Shown: positions 10,678 through 17,494 of the stretch, piece by piece | Layout of the letters: every line of letters begins with the position of its first letter | Numbering within the stretch: position 1 is the stretch's first letter | Assembly: GCA_903902745.1 (NCBI GenBank) | Contig: CAIUWA010000016.1 | Span: 1 to 64,000 of the forward strand | DNA from: an uncultured Opitutia bacterium | GTDB taxonomy: Bacteria > Verrucomicrobiota > Verrucomicrobiia > Opitutales > Opitutaceae | Reading direction: 5' to 3' | DNA: 64,000 bases | The notes under the pieces: model-generated | Database searches by the model: none | What the model was told of the DNA's origin: nothing | The model's input: only the letters and a program-made list of their open reading frames with translations | Translations under genes and position numbers: made by a program

Positions 10678-10861
10678 GGGGCAATGGTGGTATGACGTCC
10701 GGCATTGACCATTCGTTTCGCTTAAAAAATTTCGCGACTCCATGGGCGGCTTGCCCGCCCTGGCCGCTGCGCCTAACCTGGGTTTCGCGCATGCTGCTTC
10801 CTCCCTCCCATCCCGCCGTTTTAGCGCGTCCAACCCCAGCAGCCCCGCGTAAGACACGCAC

Positions 10862-11344
10862 ATGACTTCTCCGACCCACGCGGCGAAACCGTCCTTCTGG
10901 CAGCGCCGTATTATCGGCCCCGTTCGCGCGCTATTTCTGCAGGGAGTCACGCCGGACAAGGTCGCCTTCACCCTCGCCGTGAGCACCGCGTGCTCGGTGC
11001 TCCCCTTCCTCGGCTTCACCTCGCTGCTGAATCTCGGCGTCGGCCTCTGGCTGCGACTCAACCAGCCGATCATGCAGACGTTGAACCAGCTCCTCGGGCC
11101 GGTGCAGCTGGTCCTGATCCTCGCCTACGTGCGAGTGGGCGAAAAAATCTGGCGGGCCGCGCCCATGCCGATCTCCATCTCGCTCATCGTGCAGTCGTTC
11201 AAGGCCGACCCGTGGGCCTTCCTCCAGCGCTTCGGCTGGACCGGCGTGCACGCCGCCTCCGCGTGGGCGCTCAGCGTGCCGTTGATCATCGCGGGGATTT
11301 ATTATCCGCTGCGGCCATTGCTCCGAAAGTTTGCTGCGCGCTGA
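10862..11344 (+). CDS. DUF2062 family membrane protein
   Basis: 160 residues with the DUF2062 pattern: a basic N-terminus (FWQRRIIGPVRALF), GVTPDKVAFTLAVSTACSVLPFLG, then a hydrophobic region (LLNLGVGLWLRLNQPIMQTLNQLLGPVQLVLI). Three or four membrane segments are predicted, ending in a basic tail (PLRPLLRKFAAR). Function is unknown; related domains are sometimes fused to glycosyltransferases. The downstream methyltransferase starts 112 nt later on the same strand. Confidence 0.8.
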   Translation: MTSPTHAAKPSFWQRRIIGPVRALFLQGVTPDKVAFTLAVSTACSVLPFLGFTSLLNLGVGLWLRLNQPIMQTLNQLLGPVQLVLILAYVRVGEKIWRAAPMPISISLIVQSFKADPWAFLQRFGWTGVHAASAWALSVPLIIAGIYYPLRPLLRKFAAR

Positions 11345-11456
11345 TTTTCTCCTCCGGCCAGCGACGCTGCCTGCGCGCTTCTTCCGTGACAGGGTCAACG
11401 GGCCCCATCGCTCATTGCCCTTGTCAATCGCGGAGGCTCGCGGGACGGTTCCGCTC

Positions 11457-12230
11457 ATGGATCTATCGCCCCGGTTTCCCCGCTGGATCCACCGGCCGGT
11501 CTTCTGGACCATTGCTTTTCTCTTGTCCGGATTGGCGGGCATTGCGGCCCAGGGCGGGCCTTCATCCTCCGCGCCGCTTTATGCGAACGGCGTGAAGACG
11601 CGCGACGGGCTCGGGAAATATTATTTCGGCCGCGAGATCGCCTCCTACATGACCCACGAGGGGGCGCCGTGGCTGGACCGGCCCGAGCGCGAGCAGGAGG
11701 AACGGCCCGATCTCGTGATGCAGGCGCTCCGGCTCAAGCCCGGTGAGATCGTGGCGGACATCGGCTGCGGCACGGGCTATTTCAGCTGGCGCATGGCGGA
11801 GGCCGTCGGCGCGCAGGGCCTGGTCTATGGCGTCGAGATCCAGCAGGAGATGCTCGACCTGCTGGCCGTCAAAATGAAGGAGCGCCACGTGGCCAACGTC
11901 ACCGGCGTCCTCGGCACCATCCGGGATCCCCGGCTCCCGCAGCTGGTGGATCTCGCGCTGATGGTGGACGTGTACCACGAGTGCAGCGAACCGGCGGAGA
12001 TGATGGCAGCGATCTGCCGGAGCCTGAAGCCCGGCGGCCGCATGGTGTTTGTCGAGTATCGCGGCGAGGATCCCTCCGTGCCGATCAAGCCGCTGCACAA
12101 GATGAGCGAGGCCCAGGTGAGGCAGGAGATGACCGCCCAGCCGCTCGACTACGTCGAAACCATCGAAACCCTGCCGCGGCAACACATCATCATCTTCCGG
12201 AAGCGGGCGGTGGCATCAGCCGGAAAATAG
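11457..12230 (+). CDS. Exported class I SAM-dependent methyltransferase domain protein
   Basis: 257 residues. The N-terminus has a hydrophobic segment (residues 15-32, VFWTIAFLLSGLAGIAAQG) that looks like a signal peptide or anchor. The rest is a Rossmann methyltransferase: motif I VADIGCGTGYFSWRMAEAVG, acidic residue at the end of strand 2 (YGVEIQQEMLDLL), motif IV-like DLALMVDVYHEC and a late LKPGGRMVFVEYRGED. A longer frame from 11331 overlaps the upstream gene; the ATG at 11457 begins the signal-like segment. SAM is not expected in the periplasm, so either the segment is an anchor with the domain inside, or the domain has another ligand. Confidence 0.75.
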   Translation: MDLSPRFPRWIHRPVFWTIAFLLSGLAGIAAQGGPSSSAPLYANGVKTRDGLGKYYFGREIASYMTHEGAPWLDRPEREQEERPDLVMQALRLKPGEIVADIGCGTGYFSWRMAEAVGAQGLVYGVEIQQEMLDLLAVKMKERHVANVTGVLGTIRDPRLPQLVDLALMVDVYHECSEPAEMMAAICRSLKPGGRMVFVEYRGEDPSVPIKPLHKMSEAQVRQEMTAQPLDYVETIETLPRQHIIIFRKRAVASAGK

Positions 12231-12526
12231 TTTCGCGCAGTGGCGCAATGGCGCAGAGCCGGGAGAGAGGGCTCGACCTTGTTCGATGCCTCTCCGTCAT
12301 GACCACCCGTTCGGCCCTACAGGTAAAGCCATCGGGCGACCTCATTCGGTTATCGTCCCTGCTGCGCAATCTTTCGATAAAGTCCCAGTTCGAAAAAACC
12401 ATGGGATCCGGCGAACTGTTCTGCCGAGCCACGGCTCGGCAGGGACGCCTCGCCCTACCACGTCGGACATGATCTATTCTTCCATCTTTTCGGTTTTCTC
12501 CGCGCCTCTGCGCCTCTGCGCGAAAT
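12231..12526. repeat. Class H repeat (CGCAGAGG family) with a class D fragment nested in its loop
   Basis: Starts directly after the TAG of the methyltransferase gene with TTTCGCGCAG and ends GCGCCTCTGCGCGAAAT, its inverted partner. The loop is unusually long (about 230 nt) and contains the right half of a class D element (12424-12459, GCTCGGCAGGGACGCCTCGC). This suggests one repeat family inserted into another. The interval 12231-12533 carries no convincing gene. Confidence 0.8.
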
Positions 12527-12533
12527 ATCCCGC

Positions 12534-13406
12534 CTACTTTGCCTCCACTGCCTTGGGGGTCAACTCGGTCACGATGCGGAAAACATAATAGGTCGCGGAC
12601 GTGGTCCCGACATTCCGCATCCCGTGCTCGTCGTTGGAAGCATAGAAGAAAATCGAGCCCGGCCCGCCGCGCTGGGAGACCCCGTTGATCGTGGCTTCCA
12701 TGAGGCCCTCCTTCACGACGACCAGTTCCTCGTCCGGATGACGGTGTGCCGCATGCGGGGCCTCGCCGGGATTGAGCGTGGTGATGTGGCCTTCGAAGTT
12801 AGCGACGGTGACCGTGGGCGAGTTGACGATCTCGCGGCGGCCGCCGGTCTTGTTGGGCACAAACGTGAACTTTTCCCAGTCGAAGACGCTCGAGGCGAGC
12901 TTGCCCGGCAGCGCGGCAACGGCGGCTCCCTCCGCCGGCGCGGATTTCGTGGCGGCCGTCGTCAGGTTGAACACGAGGTAGGTCGCGGGCGTATCCCCGA
13001 CATTCTGCATGTTGTGCGTGTCGTTCGCGGCGAAGAAAAACATCGAGCCCTCGCCGGCGCGCTGGTGCTTGCCGTTGATGTTCACGTCGATGGTGCCCTC
13101 CTTGAGGAGGATGAACTCCTCCTGGGGATGGTGGTGCGGCGGGTGCGAGAAGACCCCGGGGTTCAGGGTGGTGATGTGGCTCTCGAATTTTTCGAGCGTG
13201 GGTGTGGGCAGGTCCACCACCTCCCGACGGAAACCGACGTTGTTGGGCTTAGCCACCAGCTTGTCCCAAATGAAAACCGTGGAGCCAAATTTGGCCGGGG
13301 CCGCGGCGGGCGCAGCGGGGACGGGCGTTTGGGCTCTGATGGGCACGGTCACGACGACCGGCACGACAGCCAGGGCAAGCAAGAGGCTATTTCGAAGGGT
13401 ATTCAT
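12534..13406 (-). CDS. Secreted bicupin protein
   Basis: 290 residues: signal peptide (MNTLRNSLLLALAVVPVVVTVPIRAQ), then two tandem cupin domains of about 110 residues. Domain 1 has HPPHHHPQEEFILLKEG and ends FFFAANDTHNMQNVG; domain 2 has HAAHRHPDEELVVVKEG and FFYASNDEHGMRNVG. Each domain therefore has the His/Glu set expected to hold a metal. The halves are clearly similar, so this is an internal duplication. Secreted bicupins include oxalate decarboxylases and dioxygenases, but no substrate can be assigned. It converges with the methyltransferase gene across a repeat region. Confidence 0.8.
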   Translation of the reverse strand: MNTLRNSLLLALAVVPVVVTVPIRAQTPVPAAPAAAPAKFGSTVFIWDKLVAKPNNVGFRREVVDLPTPTLEKFESHITTLNPGVFSHPPHHHPQEEFILLKEGTIDVNINGKHQRAGEGSMFFFAANDTHNMQNVGDTPATYLVFNLTTAATKSAPAEGAAVAALPGKLASSVFDWEKFTFVPNKTGGRREIVNSPTVTVANFEGHITTLNPGEAPHAAHRHPDEELVVVKEGLMEATINGVSQRGGPGSIFFYASNDEHGMRNVGTTSATYYVFRIVTELTPKAVEAK

Positions 13407-13504
13407 CGGGAATCGAGAAGGGCGTTAGAGCCAGCTGGACAACTTCCCCCCAAGCTACCGATACCCGTCCGGCCGAAGCAAGCCGCGGAACGGGTGGAGC
13501 CGAA

Positions 13505-13577
13505 TTGTAGGAGCGGCTTTATGCCGCGATGGATCTCAGCCAACCTTAAACAGCGCGGCATAAAGCCGCTCCTACAA
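13505..13577. repeat. Class E REP-like palindrome, copy 2
   Basis: Arms 13505-13528 and 13554-13577 are perfectly complementary over 24 nt and match the arms at 4098-4171; the 25-nt loop differs. Lies 14 nt past the stop of the WxxGxW-repeat gene and upstream of the bicupin start. Confidence 0.9.
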
Positions 13578-13591
13578 CTTCAGGCGGAATC

Positions 13592-14557
13592 TCAGCGCCA
13601 GTAGCCCTCGATGAAGACGTAGCCTTCCCGGCGGTGGTCCCAGCGCGGCGCGACCCACACGGCACGCTCGCGCGGCGGCAGTTCCCAATGGCCGGAGATC
13701 CACACCTGCCGTCCGGCCTGCCAGGTCCAGAAACCCTCAAGCCAGACATGCCGCGGCGAGGGCCGCGGCATCATCATTTCGTGGCGCGGCGGCGGCGGAG
13801 GATCCCGGATCACAATCACTTCATGATGCGGCGGCACAGGCCGCTCGACCACCACCGGGCGGGGTGGCGGGGAACCGATGCTCACCGCGATGCCCACGTC
13901 GCGCCAGAAGCCCTCGACCAGGACGTAGCCGTTACTCCTCTGCTCCCAGCGCGGCGCGACCCACACGGCGTGCTCGCGCGGCGGCTGGTCCCAATGGCCG
14001 GCGACCCACACATGGCGCCCTTGGCGCCAGCCCCAGTAGCCGGAAACCCACACCGCCACGGGTGAAGGCCGTTCATAAATGATTTCACGCTGGGGCGGAG
14101 GCGGCGGCACATTGACCACCACGATTTCCTGCGCCGCGGGAGCGGCGGCCATCGCCGGCGCCGGCGGCGCGGCTTCCTGCCAGTAGCCTTCCACCAGCAC
14201 ATAACCGTTGCCCTTGGCTTCCCAGCGCGGATCCACCCAGACAGCGTTCGCCACCGGCGGCAGTTCCCAATGGGCGGACACCCAGGCATACGCGCCCTCC
14301 TGCCAACGCCAATGGCCCGGCACCCACGCGTGCTGCGGCGAGGGCTGTTCTTCCGGAAGCTCCTGCGCAACCGCAGGCTGCAGAGGCTTGTCGAGGGCGG
14401 GCGCCGGCGCCACCGTGCGCGCGTCCGGCACGGCCGGCGCCTGGGCCCGACCGGGAGCGGGAGTAAAAAGCACCAGCGCCAGACCAAATCCCGCCAGCTG
14501 GGCCACGCTCAGCGCAGCAGATTGCAAGGGTCGAAGTAAAACAGGGGAGGTGGACAT
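13592..14557 (-). CDS. Exported WxxGxW/YXWGXW-repeat protein
   Basis: 321 residues. After a signal peptide and a Pro/Ala-rich spacer come three long tandem cassettes, each with about four aromatic units: HAWVPGHWRW...YAWVSAHWELPP...AVWVDPRWE...YVLVEGYWQ; AVWVSGYWGW...HVWVAGHWDQPP...YVLVEGFWR; HVWLEGFWTW...QVWISGHWELPP...YVFIEGYWR. Cassettes are joined by proline-rich, valine-rich linkers. The pattern matches the YXWGXW repeat proteins, which are extracytoplasmic and of unknown function; the regular aromatic ladder suggests a rigid beta scaffold or carbohydrate contact. The triplication at about 75-90 residue spacing is unusually clear. Confidence 0.85.
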   Translation of the reverse strand: MSTSPVLLRPLQSAALSVAQLAGFGLALVLFTPAPGRAQAPAVPDARTVAPAPALDKPLQPAVAQELPEEQPSPQHAWVPGHWRWQEGAYAWVSAHWELPPVANAVWVDPRWEAKGNGYVLVEGYWQEAAPPAPAMAAAPAAQEIVVVNVPPPPPQREIIYERPSPVAVWVSGYWGWRQGRHVWVAGHWDQPPREHAVWVAPRWEQRSNGYVLVEGFWRDVGIAVSIGSPPPRPVVVERPVPPHHEVIVIRDPPPPPRHEMMMPRPSPRHVWLEGFWTWQAGRQVWISGHWELPPRERAVWVAPRWDHRREGYVFIEGYWR

Positions 14558-14673
14558 GACCGGTTAGACGCGGTTTCCGCCCAAAGGTTTCCTTTGGCTC
14601 AAATGCCCGCGAATGGCCTGGCAATCCCAGGCCACCTTGAGGCGAGAATCTTGCACCAACGAGAAGACGCTGC

Positions 14674-16305
14674 TCAGCCGGCGTCGGATTTCTTGGCTGA
14701 CCGTCCGCGGCGCGCGGGCTTCTTTTCCCCGTCGGCGAACCTGGAGGCCTTGGCGTTGAGCCACAGCTCGTCCTTGGCGTTCCGGTTGAACCAGAAAATT
14801 TCCCCGGCATGTTCCGCGAACACGGGTTTTTCGCGGGCCTTCTCCGGCACCGCCAGTCCCGCGGTCACCAGCGCGGCGGTAAAATCCGCCGGCGATTTGC
14901 CCAGTTCCTCCGCGAGCCGGTCCACCTTGCCGGCAACCGCCCCCGTCTTTGTCTCCTTCAACAGCAGCCTCACCGCCGCAAAAATATTACCCGGCGCCGG
15001 GACCCCCGTGACTCCCGTCACCTGTCCACCGTCCCCTGTCCCCTGCCCGTCCGCCCTAGGCTGGGCGACGGCGGATTGTCCGGCCTCCGGCGTCCGTCCT
15101 CCGTCCTCCGTCTTCTCCTGCCCGTTGATCCAGATCCCGCCGCGTTGATCCTGGTTGAGCCACCAGACTTCGCGGCCGATCTCCACCTCCACCGGTTTGT
15201 CTCCCGCCGCCGCCGGCAGGGTCAGTCCGAGAGTGGCGAACGCCGCCATGAGGTCGGCCTCGGTGCACTTCAACCCGCGCGAAAGAAAACTCGTGCTGCC
15301 CGAGCCGCCCGGCCCGCGCCGGTTGCGCCGCATCAGCGGCCGGATCTTTTCCAGCAGCCCCGGCCCCGCCGGCAGCGGCTCGCCCGGCGTTCCAATCGGG
15401 ACCTCATTCCTGCGCCCCCGGTCGTCTTGCTTCCTTCCGCTGTCTCTCGCCTCATGGGGTTTGTCGCTCGCATCGGGCGCGCCTGATGCGGATGCACCGG
15501 AGGATGATGCCCCCGACGACTCTCCGCCCCCCGCCCCTCGCCCCTCGCCCTCGTCCCCCGGAGCGGCGGCCGTCGGCGCGACGCGCTGGCCCTGCACCGT
15601 CCGGAAAACCGGACGCGGCTTTTCCTTGGTGTTGAGCCAGAGTTCGCCCCGGCGGTTGAGATTCAGCCAGTAAAGGTCGCCCTCGTATTCGATGTAGACC
15701 GGGGGCGCATCCTCGTCGTCGGGCACGACAAAGCCGCACTCCACGAGCGCGCCCTTGATGTCCTCGTCCGAAAAATCCCACTTCTTCGCCAGATGCTCGA
15801 CGCCGACGGACATGCCCGGGCCCCGCTGATTGCGGCGCATGTGCGGGCGGATGGCCTCGAAAAATGTCGGCAGCTCGTTCTCGGAGGTGAGCATGTCCCA
15901 CTCGTCCTTCTCCTCCGGTGCATCGGGATCGAGATCGCCCTCGGTGTTGCGCACCCGGCGGAAACCGTCGTCCGTCGCGGTCTTTTCATCCGCCAGGGTG
16001 AGCGGCTTCTCTGGCTCCGCCACCGGCGCGCCGGCGCCCACGCCCTTGAACTTCGCCTCGAACTCCGCGCGGAGCTTGTCGGCCTCGCCCCGGGCCGCGG
16101 CGGCCGCGGCGTCCTCGAGCGTCCAGTCCCGCTGCGTCGAGCGCCGGGCGATGCCGGTGAACGCGAGCGCGTTGTCGGGCTGCGCCTGAAAATGGAGGAT
16201 GTCCCACTCCTCCTTGCCGAGATCGTTGAGAAATTTTTCCAGCAGTGCGGGAGTGGCGAAGCCGCCCTTGCCGCTGGTGATGACCTTGTATTCCCAGATT
16301 GCCAT
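14674..16305 (-). CDS. Three-module cytosolic protein of unknown family
   Basis: 543 residues, not recognised. Residues 1-60 (MAIWEYKVITSGKGG, EEWDILHFQ) resemble small DUF4177-like domains. Then come three related modules at about 148-230, 317-398 and 440-520. Each has a helical part (FFEAIRPHMRRNQRGPG / LLEKIRPLMRRNRRGPG / IFAAVRLLLKETKTG), a second helical pair ending in LVECGFVVP-type sequence, and a beta hairpin (YWLNLNRRGELWLN / WWLNQDQRGGIWIN / FWFNRNAKDELWLN). Linkers are disordered, Gly/Ser/Asp-rich. The linker at 398-436 is encoded by dispersed repeat DNA. The C-terminus is basic (KKPARRGRSAKK), suggesting nucleic-acid contact. ATG at 16305 chosen where the conserved N-terminus begins. 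Confidence 0.75.
   Translation of the reverse strand: MAIWEYKVITSGKGGFATPALLEKFLNDLGKEEWDILHFQAQPDNALAFTGIARRSTQRDWTLEDAAAAAARGEADKLRAEFEAKFKGVGAGAPVAEPEKPLTLADEKTATDDGFRRVRNTEGDLDPDAPEEKDEWDMLTSENELPTFFEAIRPHMRRNQRGPGMSVGVEHLAKKWDFSDEDIKGALVECGFVVPDDEDAPPVYIEYEGDLYWLNLNRRGELWLNTKEKPRPVFRTVQGQRVAPTAAAPGDEGEGRGAGGGESSGASSSGASASGAPDASDKPHEARDSGRKQDDRGRRNEVPIGTPGEPLPAGPGLLEKIRPLMRRNRRGPGGSGSTSFLSRGLKCTEADLMAAFATLGLTLPAAAGDKPVEVEIGREVWWLNQDQRGGIWINGQEKTEDGGRTPEAGQSAVAQPRADGQGTGDGGQVTGVTGVPAPGNIFAAVRLLLKETKTGAVAGKVDRLAEELGKSPADFTAALVTAGLAVPEKAREKPVFAEHAGEIFWFNRNAKDELWLNAKASRFADGEKKPARRGRSAKKSDAG
14998..15114. repeat. Class C polypurine repeat lying inside a coding region
   Basis: Read on the minus strand this holds GGAGGACGGAGGACGGACGC and then GGGGACAGGGGACGGTGGAC, both of the same style as the intergenic repeats at 60672-60718, 61195-61273 and 62638-62942. 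It is translated in frame as the linker between modules 2 and 3 of the protein at 14674-16305. Confidence 0.75.
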
Positions 16306-16393
16306 GGATGATTGCGTGATGCGCGAACCGACAGGCATCCCAAATGCCCGCCGGATTGCCGAGCTTAATCCGCCGTGGGTCGTGGGTCGGTTT

Positions 16394-16455
16394 GATATAG
16401 CGGCGCTCCATGAGCGCCGATTTCCCGGGCCGGCGGTCATAGACCACCGCTACAA
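16394..16455. repeat. Class G double-hairpin repeat
   Basis: Two adjacent imperfect palindromes, CGGCGCTCCATGAGCGCCG and CGGCGGTCATAGACCACCGC, bounded by ATAGCGGC and CCGCTACAAC. The outer TAGCGG/CCGCTAC pair gives an overall dyad. Only this copy was noticed in the window, but its form matches dispersed REP elements. Confidence 0.55.
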
Positions 16456-16611
16456 CTTCCAAACCGAGTTACTGGCGTAGATCCAGTAACGTTGACTCTC
16501 CTTATTTTTGAGAGAAAATATTTCCCATGGGCGAAGAAGTCATCACCGCAAAAGTTGAAGTCCTTGATCCGGCACCGCCGCGGGGCAGTGCGGCGGCGTT
16601 CTTCGAGCTGC

Positions 16612-16767
16612 TTATTTACGCTTCCTCGGCTGCCCGGGGTTCCGGTGCGCGACCTGGGATTTCACGCCGTCCACGGCTTCAAAATCGGAGCGAGCCCCGT
16701 CTTTCTTTCCCTGAACATACACGGTTTCCAAAATCTGCGAAAGCCTGACGCCTTGATAAACAGCCAT
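16612..16767 (-). CDS. Possible small basic protein
   Basis: 51 residues, MAVYQGVRLSQILETVYVQG then a charged stretch ending HRNPGQPRKRK. The composition (Lys/Arg-rich C-terminus, regular helix-like N-terminus) looks more protein-like than the overlapping plus-strand frame, and a GC stem (CCGCCGC...GCGGCGG) follows the stop. No family is recognised and no clear ribosome binding site is seen, so it remains uncertain. Confidence 0.3.
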   Translation of the reverse strand: MAVYQGVRLSQILETVYVQGKKDGARSDFEAVDGVKSQVAHRNPGQPRKRK

Positions 16768-16850
16768 TTTGGGCTGACCTCGGAAAGTGCATCCGCCACT
16801 CGCCCCGCGCGGTCGGGGTTCACGATATAAACAATCACGCAAAGACTCCC

Positions 16851-17390
16851 ATGAAACCCCTTCTCGGATCCTTCATCCTGTTCGCACTCATCACGACTCT
16901 GTTGCCTGCCGCTCCCGGTATCACGATTGGAGAGCTAAAATTTCTTCGGGCCTATTCACCGGAGGATTCCAAGGTTGATTTACGCGAGTACCTCCCGGAA
17001 GGCGAAACCTTCGATCACTGGAATCGACTGGCTTCGATTCGGGTCTTCAAAGACCTTAAAGATCCGAAACAGTATTTGTTGAATGTGGCGGCAGCCATCA
17101 CCAAGAGCCATCCGGCCGCCCGCTATCAGTTCCTGCAAAGCGATAAGACGAAAGAGCTTATTCTGGATTTCATGACTTTTGCACCCGATTCGGCACCTGT
17201 GCATTTTGCCGAATGGAATCTCATGCGCGCCAGATACGTGCAAGGCACCGGATTGATTGTGTATCAGTACGCCATGCGACTCTACAAATTCGGTGAGAGT
17301 AGCGGCGCCGTCATAAACGCCGAGAGAAACAAAATGACCGGCCCCTTCGAGAGTGCTTCATTCGAAGAGCAAAAAGAGTCCAGCAAGTAG
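16851..17390 (+). CDS. Secreted protein of unknown function
   Basis: 179 residues with a signal peptide (MKPLLGSFILFALITTLLPAAPG). The mature part is mixed alpha/beta with a hydrophobic central strand (KELILDFMTF) and a lysine/serine-rich tail. The DNA is visibly less GC-rich than neighbouring genes, with AT-ending codons common, so it may have been acquired by transfer. The segment HFAEWNLMRARYVQGTGLIV suggests a small globular domain. The family was not recognised. Confidence 0.65.
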   Translation: MKPLLGSFILFALITTLLPAAPGITIGELKFLRAYSPEDSKVDLREYLPEGETFDHWNRLASIRVFKDLKDPKQYLLNVAAAITKSHPAARYQFLQSDKTKELILDFMTFAPDSAPVHFAEWNLMRARYVQGTGLIVYQYAMRLYKFGESSGAVINAERNKMTGPFESASFEEQKESSK

Positions 17391-17494
17391 AAAAGAGAAA
17401 GGGTTGCGGCTAGGCGGTTGCGGGAAAAGGTCTGCGTTTGCCCACGACACGGGGAACTTGTCCCCACTCGAAAAGCTCTCACGCTATCTCCCGC

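Larger units (their letters stand above)
16306..16850. other. 545-nt gap with one repeat and one doubtful small gene
   Basis: Lies between the divergent three-module and hypothetical-secreted genes. It contains a two-hairpin repeat at 16394-16455 (CGGCGCTCCATGAGCGCCG followed by CGGCGGTCATAGACCACCGC), a possible 51-residue gene on the minus strand at 16612-16767, and a GC hairpin at about 16574-16600 just past that gene's stop. Nothing else convincing is seen. Confidence 0.6.

Noticed and set aside
12231-12533. CRISPR-like arrays or tRNA genes in repeat-rich gaps
   Set aside because: Repeats are inverted and irregular without uniform spacers; no cloverleaf or cas genes seen anywhere in the window.
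16527-16748. 73-residue plus-strand frame
   Set aside because: Composition looks random beyond the first residues and it overlaps the somewhat better minus-strand candidate.
17391-17494. Cobalamin riboswitch before the TonB receptor
   Set aside because: The leader is short and lacks the conserved B12-box sequence.
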